From positions 1-39,024 of the forward strand of contig CANLKN010000028.1 in assembly GCA_947491475.1 (NCBI GenBank): DNA of 39,024 nt, in the 5' to 3' direction. Shown in pieces: positions 29,329 to 38,383 of this stretch. The stretch is from Akkermansiaceae bacterium. Lineage in GTDB: Bacteria > Verrucomicrobiota > Verrucomicrobiia > Verrucomicrobiales > Akkermansiaceae. The position numbers and the translations under genes are program-made. Below the pieces are notes generated by a model. It saw only the letters and a list, made by a program, of their open reading frames with translations, was not told where the DNA came from and did no database searches. How positions within the stretch are numbered: the stretch's first letter is position 1; each line of letters begins with the position of its first letter.

Positions 29329-32300
29329 ATGACACAAACGCTCTTTTTTCGCCATTTCAGGCAAGTTTCATACATGCTGACCGCCGCCCTGGTGCTGGGC
29401 GGCCAAGCACTGAACGCGCAAACCAACCTGCTTGCCAACGGCGGCTTCGAACTCGGCAATACAAATGGTTGGACCACCTTCGGCAACACGCTCACGGCAT
29501 CTACGGCGCAGAAGCGCACCGGAAGCTATTCCGGCGCGGCGACGAATCGGACGGCAACCAATCAGACGGCGGTCATTAACGCGCTGCCGCTGGTCACGGC
29601 GGGAAAAACCTACCGGTTTTCCGTGTGGGTGCGGCTCGCATCCGGATCGGCTTCAATGAGCCTGGTGCTGGCCCGGCAGGATGCCAATCCGCGGACCATC
29701 ACGACTCTGCATACCGTCACCGCGAACACGGGGTGGACCGAGCTCACGGGCACATTCACCCATGATCCGGTGGGTATTGCCACGGAACTTAACATTTATC
29801 CCACCTGCGCGAACGCCTCACGCAACCTTTATCTCGACGACGCCCAACTGGTGAGGGTGGACAACCTGCTGGCTAACGGCGGCTTCGAACTCGGCAACAC
29901 CAGCGGCTGGACGGCAGCAGGCTCGGCGATCAACGCATCCACCTCCGAGAAGCGCAGCGGTCAATACGGCGGCTTTGTTTCCGGCCGCACGGTGGAGTGG
30001 CACGGGGCATGGCTCAATGGTTTGCAGACGGTTCTGACGCCGGGCAAGACCTATCGGGTTTCCTTGTGGATCAAGCCGGCTGCCGGGACGGACATCGAGG
30101 TGCAATTGACGACCAAGCAGACGAACGGCGGCGCTGAGCCTGTATATGGGCCGGTCTTGCAACAGCGCGTCTGCACGGCAGGGGAATGGTCGGAGCTTTC
30201 CGGCGGATTCACTTATATCAATCCCGGGAACACCACTGAGTTGAGCTTTTTCGTTTACTGCTTGGACACCACACGCAGTTATTCCATCGACGATGCGGAG
30301 GTGCGCATTGACGAGTTGAGCGTGGACCTGGCGGTGACGGGGGCTCCCGTGACGCAAAAGGCGACGGGATTCCTCCATGGCCTGGGAGACACCGCGCCCT
30401 CGACTTCGTTCTATGAACCGCTGAAGCCGCGTATCCAGCGCTTTCCGGCATTCCTCGCCAACCCGAACATACTCGGCATCCCCACCGGATTCGGCTCGCC
30501 CGCCTACATGAACCGTCTGAAAGCCGTCGGCGCCAGACAGCAGGTCTTAATCTCCGATGAGTATATGTGGTTCGGTCATCACAATTCGTGGGGTTGGCCC
30601 GGAGATGCCGCCCACGATGGATACACCTCCTATCAGCTTTTGGATGAAAAAATCGACAGTCTCTTGGATCACGCGCTGGCGAATTTCCCGTCCTTGGCCG
30701 GCTGGCAGATCGAGTGGGACATCTGGAACGAGCCAGACTATGAATATTTCTGGGGAAGGTCCCAGGCGCAGTTCTTCGAGACATGGAAGCATGCCCACCA
30801 AAGGGTGCGCGCCAAGGATCCGAATGCGGTGATCGTAGGCCCGAGCATTGCTTTTTTTGTGACAAAGGGCGCAACCCAGATTCGCGGAGGTTGGCTCAAA
30901 GATTTCCTGATTTATGCCCGCGACAATAACGTGCTGCCGAACATCGTCAGTTGGCATGAGATGATGAACCCCAAGGAAATTCCCGCGCAGGTGCAGATGA
31001 TCAGGGATTTCATGGCTGCCAACGGCATCGCCGACCGTCCGATCGACGTGAATGAATACCAAGGCCCGGGCGAAAACCTGATGCTCAGCCCCGGCAACAC
31101 GATTTCGTTCCTAAGCAGTTTCGAGAGCACTGATGTCCGCCACGCCATCCGCGCCTGTTGGAATGAGGATGCCGCACAGACCGACGGAACCACCAATGGG
31201 CTTTTCCCGGGCCGATTGGACAATATTATGACCATGGCACCCTTCCAGCCGCGGGCGCAGTGGCATGTCTATCGCTCCTATGCTGATATGAGCGGCCGCA
31301 TGGTGCCGGTTGGCAGGGGTGGCTTTCTCAGCGGCCTGGCCTCGGTGAATGTCGCCACCGGCAACGCGCACATTCTCGTTGGCAATGATGGCACGCAGGC
31401 ATTCACCACGAATGTGACGATCCAAAACCTCTCCCAACTCGCGAATTTTTCCACCACCGGAAATGTGCGGGTGCGGGTGCGGGAGATTCCCTATTCCGGC
31501 CTGAACGCGCTGGGCGCTCCCACTGAAATCTCCAATGCCATTCTCACCCCGGCCGGCGACCAACTCGTGCTGCCACTGAGCGTCACCTCGCGCGCGGCCT
31601 ATGAAATCACCTTGCAAGCAATCGGACCGAAAACAGCATCCGCGGCAGACGACGATTGGAACGCACCCGCCACTTGGACCAACGGCATGCCCGTCAGCGG
31701 CGGCGCGACCGGTGTCATCCACAACGTGAGCTTCCAGACAGGAGATTCATGGACCGGCGGCGGATGGGAAAACGGCCTGCTCATCGGCTATGATTCGTGG
31801 GGCGCGAACTGGGAACTGAGCGGCAGCGGTTCGGGAATCCTCAATATCACCGGCGGTAATCTCACCACCGGTTATCTTGGCCTCGGGGCGGGTTTAAATG
31901 GCGGTTCGCAAACTGGCACCCTCAACATCTCCGGCGGCACGGTCACCGCCAATGACACGATGTTGATCGGTTGGTCGGCCGCAGGCGGGTCGTCCGTCAA
32001 TGTGAGCGGCGGCATTTTGAATCTTTCAGGAAACGCCGACACATTTGTGGTCGGTCATGGTGCCGCGGCAGCCATGAATGTCACCGGTGGCACGGTGAAC
32101 CTCGATCGCTCACTGGCTTTCAACAATGGCTCGATCCTCAACATCGGCGGCACGGGCCTTGTGAATCTCAATGCCGGCGGCAGCCTGAGCGCCTCGCCGA
32201 CGATCCAAAGCGGCGGCACACTCAGGTTCAACAGCGGAGCCGGTAATTCTAACAACAACCTGTTCGTCCAAGGTGGTACGGTCGATGTCAACGGCCTGAC

Positions 32301-33153
32301 CCTGGCTGCTGGAACCTGGGCCAACTATCTTTCCACCGCCGATGGCAACCGCATCCTCAACTCCAGTGCCTCGCCCGCCGTCATCGCCGATGGCAACACG
32401 CTGTGGCTATGGAACACTGTCTCGATGACTACCACCATCGAAACCATCGGCGATCTGACCATTCATTCGTGGATTACCGGCTCGCAAGGCCACTATGGAG
32501 GCATCACGAAAAACGGCTCCGGCATGCTCACTCTCACCAATCCCGCCAATGACTACACCGGCCACACGGTGGTGGGCGCGGGCATGCTCCGCCTGAACCA
32601 ACTCAGGCTGGCGGACATCGCCGATGTCCGGATCGCATCCGGCTCTCTGCTGGACTTGAATTTTTCCGGTACGGACAGCATCCGCAGTTTGTATATCAAC
32701 GGCGTGAAACAGGCCGGCGGGACCTGGGGTGCGACCGGTTCCGGCGCGCAAAACAACAGCGCCCTCATTGCCGGCGGCGGCATGTTGCTGGTTTCCGCCG
32801 GTGCGAAGTATGCCGACTGGGCGAACGACAACGGCATTCCCGGCGAACCCGCCACCGATGATCATGACGGCGATGGCATCAAGAATCTGGTCGAATACGC
32901 GCTGGGCTCGGATCCCGTTGTGGCATCCGGCTCACCATCCAGCGTGGTTGAAACCACGGTCACTTACCAGAAAGGAGCCGCCGCCGTGGCCAATGGCGAT
33001 GTGGGTTATGTGATCGAAACCTCCACCACTCTCGCCGCAGGCTCATGGACCGCAGTGACACCCGATGTGAACAACTCTACGTTGATTTCTTTCACTCTGC
33101 CTCCCAACTTGGATCGCGTCTTCGCCCGTCTGCGGGTCACCCAGTCGAATTGA
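29329..33153 (+). CDS. multidomain surface glycosidase: 2x CBM4_9-like + clan GH-A (GH39/GH5-like) catalytic domain + autotransporter-associated beta-strand repeats + C-terminal EYALG-DP module
   Basis: Two LLANGGFELGNT(N/S)GWT modules; IEWDIWNEPDYEYFWGR (WNEP acid/base) and PIDVNEYQGPGEN (candidate nucleophile); GGITKNGSGMLTLTNPANDYTGHTVVGAGMLRL; C-terminus DGDGIKNLVEYALGSDP...VFARLRVTQSN. Confidence 0.88.
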   Translation: MTQTLFFRHFRQVSYMLTAALVLGGQALNAQTNLLANGGFELGNTNGWTTFGNTLTASTAQKRTGSYSGAATNRTATNQTAVINALPLVTAGKTYRFSVWVRLASGSASMSLVLARQDANPRTITTLHTVTANTGWTELTGTFTHDPVGIATELNIYPTCANASRNLYLDDAQLVRVDNLLANGGFELGNTSGWTAAGSAINASTSEKRSGQYGGFVSGRTVEWHGAWLNGLQTVLTPGKTYRVSLWIKPAAGTDIEVQLTTKQTNGGAEPVYGPVLQQRVCTAGEWSELSGGFTYINPGNTTELSFFVYCLDTTRSYSIDDAEVRIDELSVDLAVTGAPVTQKATGFLHGLGDTAPSTSFYEPLKPRIQRFPAFLANPNILGIPTGFGSPAYMNRLKAVGARQQVLISDEYMWFGHHNSWGWPGDAAHDGYTSYQLLDEKIDSLLDHALANFPSLAGWQIEWDIWNEPDYEYFWGRSQAQFFETWKHAHQRVRAKDPNAVIVGPSIAFFVTKGATQIRGGWLKDFLIYARDNNVLPNIVSWHEMMNPKEIPAQVQMIRDFMAANGIADRPIDVNEYQGPGENLMLSPGNTISFLSSFESTDVRHAIRACWNEDAAQTDGTTNGLFPGRLDNIMTMAPFQPRAQWHVYRSYADMSGRMVPVGRGGFLSGLASVNVATGNAHILVGNDGTQAFTTNVTIQNLSQLANFSTTGNVRVRVREIPYSGLNALGAPTEISNAILTPAGDQLVLPLSVTSRAAYEITLQAIGPKTASAADDDWNAPATWTNGMPVSGGATGVIHNVSFQTGDSWTGGGWENGLLIGYDSWGANWELSGSGSGILNITGGNLTTGYLGLGAGLNGGSQTGTLNISGGTVTANDTMLIGWSAAGGSSVNVSGGILNLSGNADTFVVGHGAAAAMNVTGGTVNLDRSLAFNNGSILNIGGTGLVNLNAGGSLSASPTIQSGGTLRFNSGAGNSNNNLFVQGGTVDVNGLTLAAGTWANYLSTADGNRILNSSASPAVIADGNTLWLWNTVSMTTTIETIGDLTIHSWITGSQGHYGGITKNGSGMLTLTNPANDYTGHTVVGAGMLRLNQLRLADIADVRIASGSLLDLNFSGTDSIRSLYINGVKQAGGTWGATGSGAQNNSALIAGGGMLLVSAGAKYADWANDNGIPGEPATDDHDGDGIKNLVEYALGSDPVVASGSPSSVVETTVTYQKGAAAVANGDVGYVIETSTTLAAGSWTAVTPDVNNSTLISFTLPPNLDRVFARLRVTQSN

Positions 33154-33209
33154 TTTGAGACTGTTGCGTGAGGAGCAAAGAGCTTTGTCATTATGATTTC
33201 CAACACCAG

Positions 33210-33480
33210 AACCCGCGCTGGGCGCTCCCACCGAAATCTCGAATGCCATTCTCACCCCGGCCGGCGACCAACTCGTGCTGCCATTGAGCGACACCTCGCG
33301 CGCAGCCTATGAAATCACGCTGGAGTCCGCTGCACCCAAGGTGGTCTCGATCACGCCGATGACGGGCGCTGGCAGCGGACAGGTCCGGTGCCGCGTGATT
33401 TTCGGCCGGGCGGTGGCGGGCTTCGATTCGGCGGACGACGTGACCATCACGGGAACCGGAGCCAGCGTGGCCCGGCGCTT
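33210..33480 (+). pseudogene. 3' fragment of a paralogous GH-A gene joined to a truncated Ig-like segment
   Basis: 33213-33323 matches 31505-31615 nearly base for base (gcgctgggcgctcccac[c/t]gaaatct[c/g]..aatgccattctcaccccggccggcgaccaactcgtgctgcca[c/t]tgagcg); then PKVVSITPMTGAGSGQVRCRVIFGRAVAGFDSADDVTITGTGASVA. No start region present. Confidence 0.8.
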
Positions 33481-33498
33481 TCTCCGCATGCCTGTTCA

Positions 33499-36400
33499 TT
33501 ATTGGATTTTTGCGGCTTCCGCTGCGGTGTTGGTATAGGGATCGATGGCGAGCCAGCGCAGGCTTGCAGCGCCATCGCCCTGGACGGCGAGTTCGGCAGC
33601 CTGGCCCGGTTTGAGAAGTTCGGAGGGAAGCGTGAGCACGAAGATGCCCGAGGCGTCCTGGTCGTTTGCCCAGAGCGGAAACCATCGCAGGTTCGCGAGA
33701 CGCGGCTCGCCGACGAAGTTGGTGGTATCTCGCACCTGCGTCCACTCGGCGCGTTTGGTCGAGCTTTCGAAGCGCAGGGTTTCCCTGCCGTTCACGGAGA
33801 GCGCGAATTTGCCGGCCGGCTGGGAGGCAAACCCCATGGCTCCGGCGAAGACGAGGTTGACGCGGTCATCCAATTTACCCGGTAGAACCGGAGTGCGCCA
33901 GATGACGGGTGGCGACGCGGCGTTGAGGCGGCAGAAACGCAGAGACTCGCTTTCCGCATGCCAGGTGCGAAGCGCGGCCCCCTCTCCGCCTGCGACTGTC
34001 GCGGCATCGACACCGGCGAGCAGCGGTCCCTTTGGCACGCCGATGAAATCCTTGAGTAGAAAATCCCGCGGGACGACCGGCAGATCGTCCATCGGCGCGG
34101 CGGCGGCCTCCAGCAGACGCGCGATGGCCCAGGCCCGGCTGGGCTCGGGTGTGGCGGCATTCCACTTTTCCGGCTCGAAGACCAGGCCGCTGAGAACCAC
34201 GCGTCCTTTGCCCACGGCGAATTCACTGAGCGTGGCGAGATCGGCAAGCCTTTGCCATGTATCAATATTGCGGATCAGCAGACGGGGTTTGAGCGGCCAT
34301 GTCTCCAGCGGATAGGTGCGGGAACCATCGAGCAGGTGATACCACCCGGCATCGCACCAGCCATCAGGCGCAAGCTCGCGGGTGAGTGGCGTGTTGCCAT
34401 AGGTCATCGTTCCGCCATTTTCCATGCCGGCGACCGATCCATCCCACCAACCTCCGCCCCAGCGGCGGGTTTGAGAGGGGACTCCGCTGGCAGGCGAAAG
34501 CAGCAGCAGCCGCGCGCCGCCCTCCACGGCGGCCAGCACATCGGGCGTCGCTTTGGACGTCACGTAGATCGCCTGGGTTGGGAGAACATTTGTTCCGGTC
34601 GGGATCGGCTTGGCTGCCACGTTTGCAAGCATCGGCAGCAGGAGTTCCTCCGCAAACACCGGCGCGGGCAGACTGGTCTTGGGGACGGCGGCCGGATAGA
34701 TCCAGCAGTTCCATTCGTTTTCGGCCTTGCCGCCCGCTGTGGACAGCCCGACCTGGAAACTCACCGGCGTGGGTTTTGTGACGGACGGGAAACCGATTTT
34801 GAGTTCCGCCAGGAGCGTGACATCGCCCTGCTTCAGAACGGCTGTCGCCGCGTCCCCGCTTGCGAGCGTTTGGCCGCCGGAGAAAAGCTTCCACTCCAGC
34901 TTGCCGGCCGCCCAGTCCTGCGGGTCGAAATTCGAGCCGAAAATCCGCACGTCCGCTTGGGTTCCCGCCAGGACGTTGCTCGCAGGAAAGCCCTTCTGCA
35001 GCACGGCCACCGGGCTATTCCAACGCAGCACCTCGGCGTCCGTGGGGAAGGGTTTGCGCTGCATGCGGATGTCGAAAAGGCCGTCCGTCGCGTTCCAGAA
35101 ATCCACGATCTGCCAGAAATGGTAGCCGGACCAGCCGGGGTTCAGACGCAGGGCCTCGATCGACATCTTGGCACCCGCCCCGTAAAGGCGCTCGCTGCTC
35201 TCCGCCCATTTTTCGGACTCGTCGAGCAAGCCCCGGGCCTGGAGCTTTTGCATCGCCTCCTGGAACCAGTGCATCTTCACTGCGCCGTCATAGCCATCAA
35301 ACATCCGACGGAATCGCGGAAACGTGAAGTGGTTGACATCCTCGTGCGAGATCGAGGGTTTGACCGGAAAGGGAGCGAGTTCGTAGCGGCGGGGGTTCCC
35401 CATCGGGAGATCGCTCACCCCGATGAACTGCACGAAGTAGTCGAGCGTGCCGCGGTCCAGCACGCCGCTGGAAAACTGCACGCCGGGATCCGGCGGCGAG
35501 ACGCCGAGCATGTGGATGCCATCGCTGTCAATGACCGGCCGACCGGGGTCGAGATCCTTGGCCACGGCATAGAGCTGCGCCGCCAGCGGGAAGATCCAGC
35601 GCTTCGTCTGCGGATAGTTCCATGCGGGATAGCCGTAGAGTTCGTTTCCCATGCTCCACGAGAAGACGGAGGGATGGTTTCTGAAACGCTCGATCATGTT
35701 GCGCCAGACGCGCTCATAAACCGCCAGCGTGGCGGGGAATTCGGTCTCGGCTTTGCGATAGTATTGCTCGTAGGCAACCGGCATCTCATAGGTAGCAAGA
35801 AAGCCCAGCTCATCGCAGACTTCGAGATACTCCTCCGGCAGCGCATGGCTGTGGTGGCGCGATGAGTTGAACCCAAGCCCCTTGGCCGCCGAGATCAACT
35901 TATGGTAAAACTCCTTGTCCGGCTGTGGAAGGATCTGGCTGGGAAAATTCGATCCGTCACTCTCGCCGCGCAGCATGATGCGCTTGCCGTTGAGAAGGAT
36001 CTTCTCGCGTTCGAGCCGGATTTCGCGCCAGCCGAAGCGTTCCTTCACGCTGTCCACCACGTTTCCTCCATCCACGATCTCAACCAGACAATGCTGAAGC
36101 GTGGGTTTTTCCAAAGACCACAACTCGGCGTCCGGCACTTCGAACTGCGCGAACAGGATCGGCATGTGGCCCGCCGTGGACTGCGCGACCTCCTGCGTGG
36201 CGATTTCCTTTCCCGACGGACCAATCAAGGTGAAGCGAACCCGCGCCGATGGCGGAATCGGGGCGTTCAGCGCGGCGATTACCGTCGCCACGCGCGGCTC
36301 GTGCCAGGTCCGGACAATGACCGATTCGATCCAGTTCGTCGCACGGGCCTCTAACCAGACGTGGCCCGAGAAGCCGCCGCCCAGAAATGGGATCGGAATA

Positions 36401-36927
36401 TACTCGGGAAAATCATATCCCGCGCCCATCAGCGGGTCCTCCGCCGGACGACGCACCGAGTCCACCTCCATCGCGAACCCCTGTGCCTGTCCGGGTTTGA
36501 TATAGGGCGTGATGTCCCATGCAAACCGCTCCGCATAGGTCTGCGGCGGCGCTTCCACCAGCTTGCCGTCCACCCAGAGCCGCAGATATCGGTAAACTCC
36601 TCCGCAGCGGAAAAAGACCCGCTTGCCGGCAAAATCCTGCGGGATCGTCACATTGCGGAAATACCAACCCTTGCCGTGCGCCGTATGGCGGGCCTCCTTG
36701 GTCTCTTCCCCGAAGCCCTGCGCGGCCCAGTGGCCGGGGACTTGGATCGCGCCGTCCGCCGTTGGAACCTGCTCATGCCAGCGCCGGGCCTCGCCCTCGC
36801 CTTCGGGGTCCAAACGGAATTGCCATTCCCCGTTCAGCACGACTTTCGGGCGGGATGTCGTTTCCGCCTGGAGCGGAGCCGGCAGGCAGAGAAGTGCTGC
36901 GCCAAGCGCGATCATTTTCAAAATCAT
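33499..36927 (-). CDS. GH2-family glycoside hydrolase (beta-galactosidase/beta-glucuronidase-like), secreted
   Basis: MILKMIALGAALLCLPAPLQAETTSRPKVVLNGEWQFRLDPEGEGEARRW; VPGHWAAQGFGEE; GVYRYLRLWVDGKLVE; RFGWREIRLEREKILLNGKRIMLRGE; GFNSSRHHSHALPEEYLEVCDELGFLATYEMP; NHPSVFSWSMGNELYG. Confidence 0.92.
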   Translation of the reverse strand: MILKMIALGAALLCLPAPLQAETTSRPKVVLNGEWQFRLDPEGEGEARRWHEQVPTADGAIQVPGHWAAQGFGEETKEARHTAHGKGWYFRNVTIPQDFAGKRVFFRCGGVYRYLRLWVDGKLVEAPPQTYAERFAWDITPYIKPGQAQGFAMEVDSVRRPAEDPLMGAGYDFPEYIPIPFLGGGFSGHVWLEARATNWIESVIVRTWHEPRVATVIAALNAPIPPSARVRFTLIGPSGKEIATQEVAQSTAGHMPILFAQFEVPDAELWSLEKPTLQHCLVEIVDGGNVVDSVKERFGWREIRLEREKILLNGKRIMLRGESDGSNFPSQILPQPDKEFYHKLISAAKGLGFNSSRHHSHALPEEYLEVCDELGFLATYEMPVAYEQYYRKAETEFPATLAVYERVWRNMIERFRNHPSVFSWSMGNELYGYPAWNYPQTKRWIFPLAAQLYAVAKDLDPGRPVIDSDGIHMLGVSPPDPGVQFSSGVLDRGTLDYFVQFIGVSDLPMGNPRRYELAPFPVKPSISHEDVNHFTFPRFRRMFDGYDGAVKMHWFQEAMQKLQARGLLDESEKWAESSERLYGAGAKMSIEALRLNPGWSGYHFWQIVDFWNATDGLFDIRMQRKPFPTDAEVLRWNSPVAVLQKGFPASNVLAGTQADVRIFGSNFDPQDWAAGKLEWKLFSGGQTLASGDAATAVLKQGDVTLLAELKIGFPSVTKPTPVSFQVGLSTAGGKAENEWNCWIYPAAVPKTSLPAPVFAEELLLPMLANVAAKPIPTGTNVLPTQAIYVTSKATPDVLAAVEGGARLLLLSPASGVPSQTRRWGGGWWDGSVAGMENGGTMTYGNTPLTRELAPDGWCDAGWYHLLDGSRTYPLETWPLKPRLLIRNIDTWQRLADLATLSEFAVGKGRVVLSGLVFEPEKWNAATPEPSRAWAIARLLEAAAAPMDDLPVVPRDFLLKDFIGVPKGPLLAGVDAATVAGGEGAALRTWHAESESLRFCRLNAASPPVIWRTPVLPGKLDDRVNLVFAGAMGFASQPAGKFALSVNGRETLRFESSTKRAEWTQVRDTTNFVGEPRLANLRWFPLWANDQDASGIFVLTLPSELLKPGQAAELAVQGDGAASLRWLAIDPYTNTAAEAAKIQ

Positions 36928-37469
36928 ACGGTCATGATGATAGGGTAGGGGTTCAATATCAATGCGGTTGTCTGTCTAGCTATGTTCATGGTTTTTGGTT
37001 GGATTTTCCGGGTTGAGTGCAGGGGTATTCGGCCACGAAGGAGTGCCCAGTGTCTGGCAGACTTCCCCTTGTTCTGAATCTTCAAGCGAACGGAAAATAG
37101 CCCGAATCGAGGCGCAAGGGAATGGCTCGCAGCACAATTTTCATATCCTTCACCCCTGTGTTCCCGCACGGTCGAAACCCACCACTCGTGGTGCAAGGTC
37201 AAGCTCGGCCATATGTCGTTAGAGATGCGCGACGCCCTCGAGCGCGGCCCGCGGTCCGCAAAACCATCACCCATCTGGCTGCAGATCAACACCCTCGATC
37301 TGATACGGATGGCCAATCCATCTTCTGCAAAGCCTTGCCTTCTGCGAGCGCAGGCGTCGCGCCTTTATCCCACGCGCTGTCGATTTCCGCTATGCGTGAC
37401 CGCCATGTCTCTCGGCCATGTCAACGACTCCGTAATCCCGCACCGGCGATATCATCGCAGCCCGACCGC

Positions 37470-38312
37470 TCACACCAACTGACTCTGGTGGAGACGGCGG
37501 TAGCGGTGGGGTGGCATGCCGTAGCGGGTTTTGAAGCGGGCATACAAGTGGCCGGTGCTCTCGAAGCCGACGAGCATCCCGAGCTCGATGATGGGAATCG
37601 ATGTGGAGCGCAGTTGCCGCTCGAAGAACTGGAGACGTGCGTCATTCACATATTCCGTCGGCGAAACACCGAGCCAGGCGCGGGTGGTCCGCGCCACATG
37701 CTCGGAGCCACGGCCGCAGAGGCGCACCCATGCCGGCACGCCTTCACGCATGGCCTCAGGCTCCCGGATGCCACGGCAGGCGCGTGCGAGCCAGTCGGGC
37801 ATTCCCACCGGTAGCACCTCTCCTCCGGCGCTCGGCGCGAGCAGGTTCAGGAGATTGAGCAAAAACCGATCCAGTTCGCGGGAGCTTCGCGGTACCGTGG
37901 CCAGTTCGCCGGTCCAGTCTCCCAACAGGTCGAGATGTGCGGGTTTCAAGGTTCTGACCTCCGGCAGGCTGGAGTTTGACCATGGCCAGAGCGGATCATT
38001 CTGGAAATATCGGCGCTCAACGCCGCTCAAATGTTCGGAAGAAAAGGCCAGGTTGACAAAGCCCAGAGGCCCTTGTGGCAGCTTCTCCACACTGTGCACG
38101 TCGTGCGCGCGGATGAAAACCACCGATCCCGCCGCCAGATCGAGAGTCGCTCCGTTGACGTGGTGGCGGGCGCTGCCTTTAAAAATCCAGAATACCTCGG
38201 CAAAGCGATGCGTGTGCTGCGGAACGCCCCAGCGGCTCGTGCGCAGATCGCTCTGCAAATGGAAATGCTCTCCCGGGCGGAGAAATCCGGCTAGTGTCAA
38301 AACTTTGGCCAT
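37470..38312 (-). CDS. AraC-family transcriptional regulator (cupin + HTH)
   Basis: GEHFHLQSDLRTSRWGVPQHTHRFAEVFWIFKGSARHHVNGATLDLAAGSVVFIRAHDVHSVE; VRLCGRGSEHVARTTRAWLGVSPTEYVNDARLQFFERQLRSTSIPIIELGMLVGFESTGHLYARFKTRYGMPPHRYRR. Confidence 0.93.
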   Translation of the reverse strand: MAKVLTLAGFLRPGEHFHLQSDLRTSRWGVPQHTHRFAEVFWIFKGSARHHVNGATLDLAAGSVVFIRAHDVHSVEKLPQGPLGFVNLAFSSEHLSGVERRYFQNDPLWPWSNSSLPEVRTLKPAHLDLLGDWTGELATVPRSSRELDRFLLNLLNLLAPSAGGEVLPVGMPDWLARACRGIREPEAMREGVPAWVRLCGRGSEHVARTTRAWLGVSPTEYVNDARLQFFERQLRSTSIPIIELGMLVGFESTGHLYARFKTRYGMPPHRYRRLHQSQLV

Positions 38313-38383
38313 GTCAACAGGGGGGAAGAATTAATCAGAAGCCGGGAAGAATTCCATTCCGAATGTGGAGTAGGTTTATCCCG

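Noticed and set aside
33275-33538. 87-aa plus-strand ORF as an independent gene
   Set aside because: It is the tail of a duplicated GH-A fragment, and its final ~20 residues read through antisense of the convergent GH2 gene end.
5430-36355. Repeated CTAACA/TGTTAG hexamers in several coding regions (for example 22460, 26624, 28026)
   Set aside because: A rough composition-based expectation for this hexamer on both strands is of the same order as the number seen; no positional pattern.
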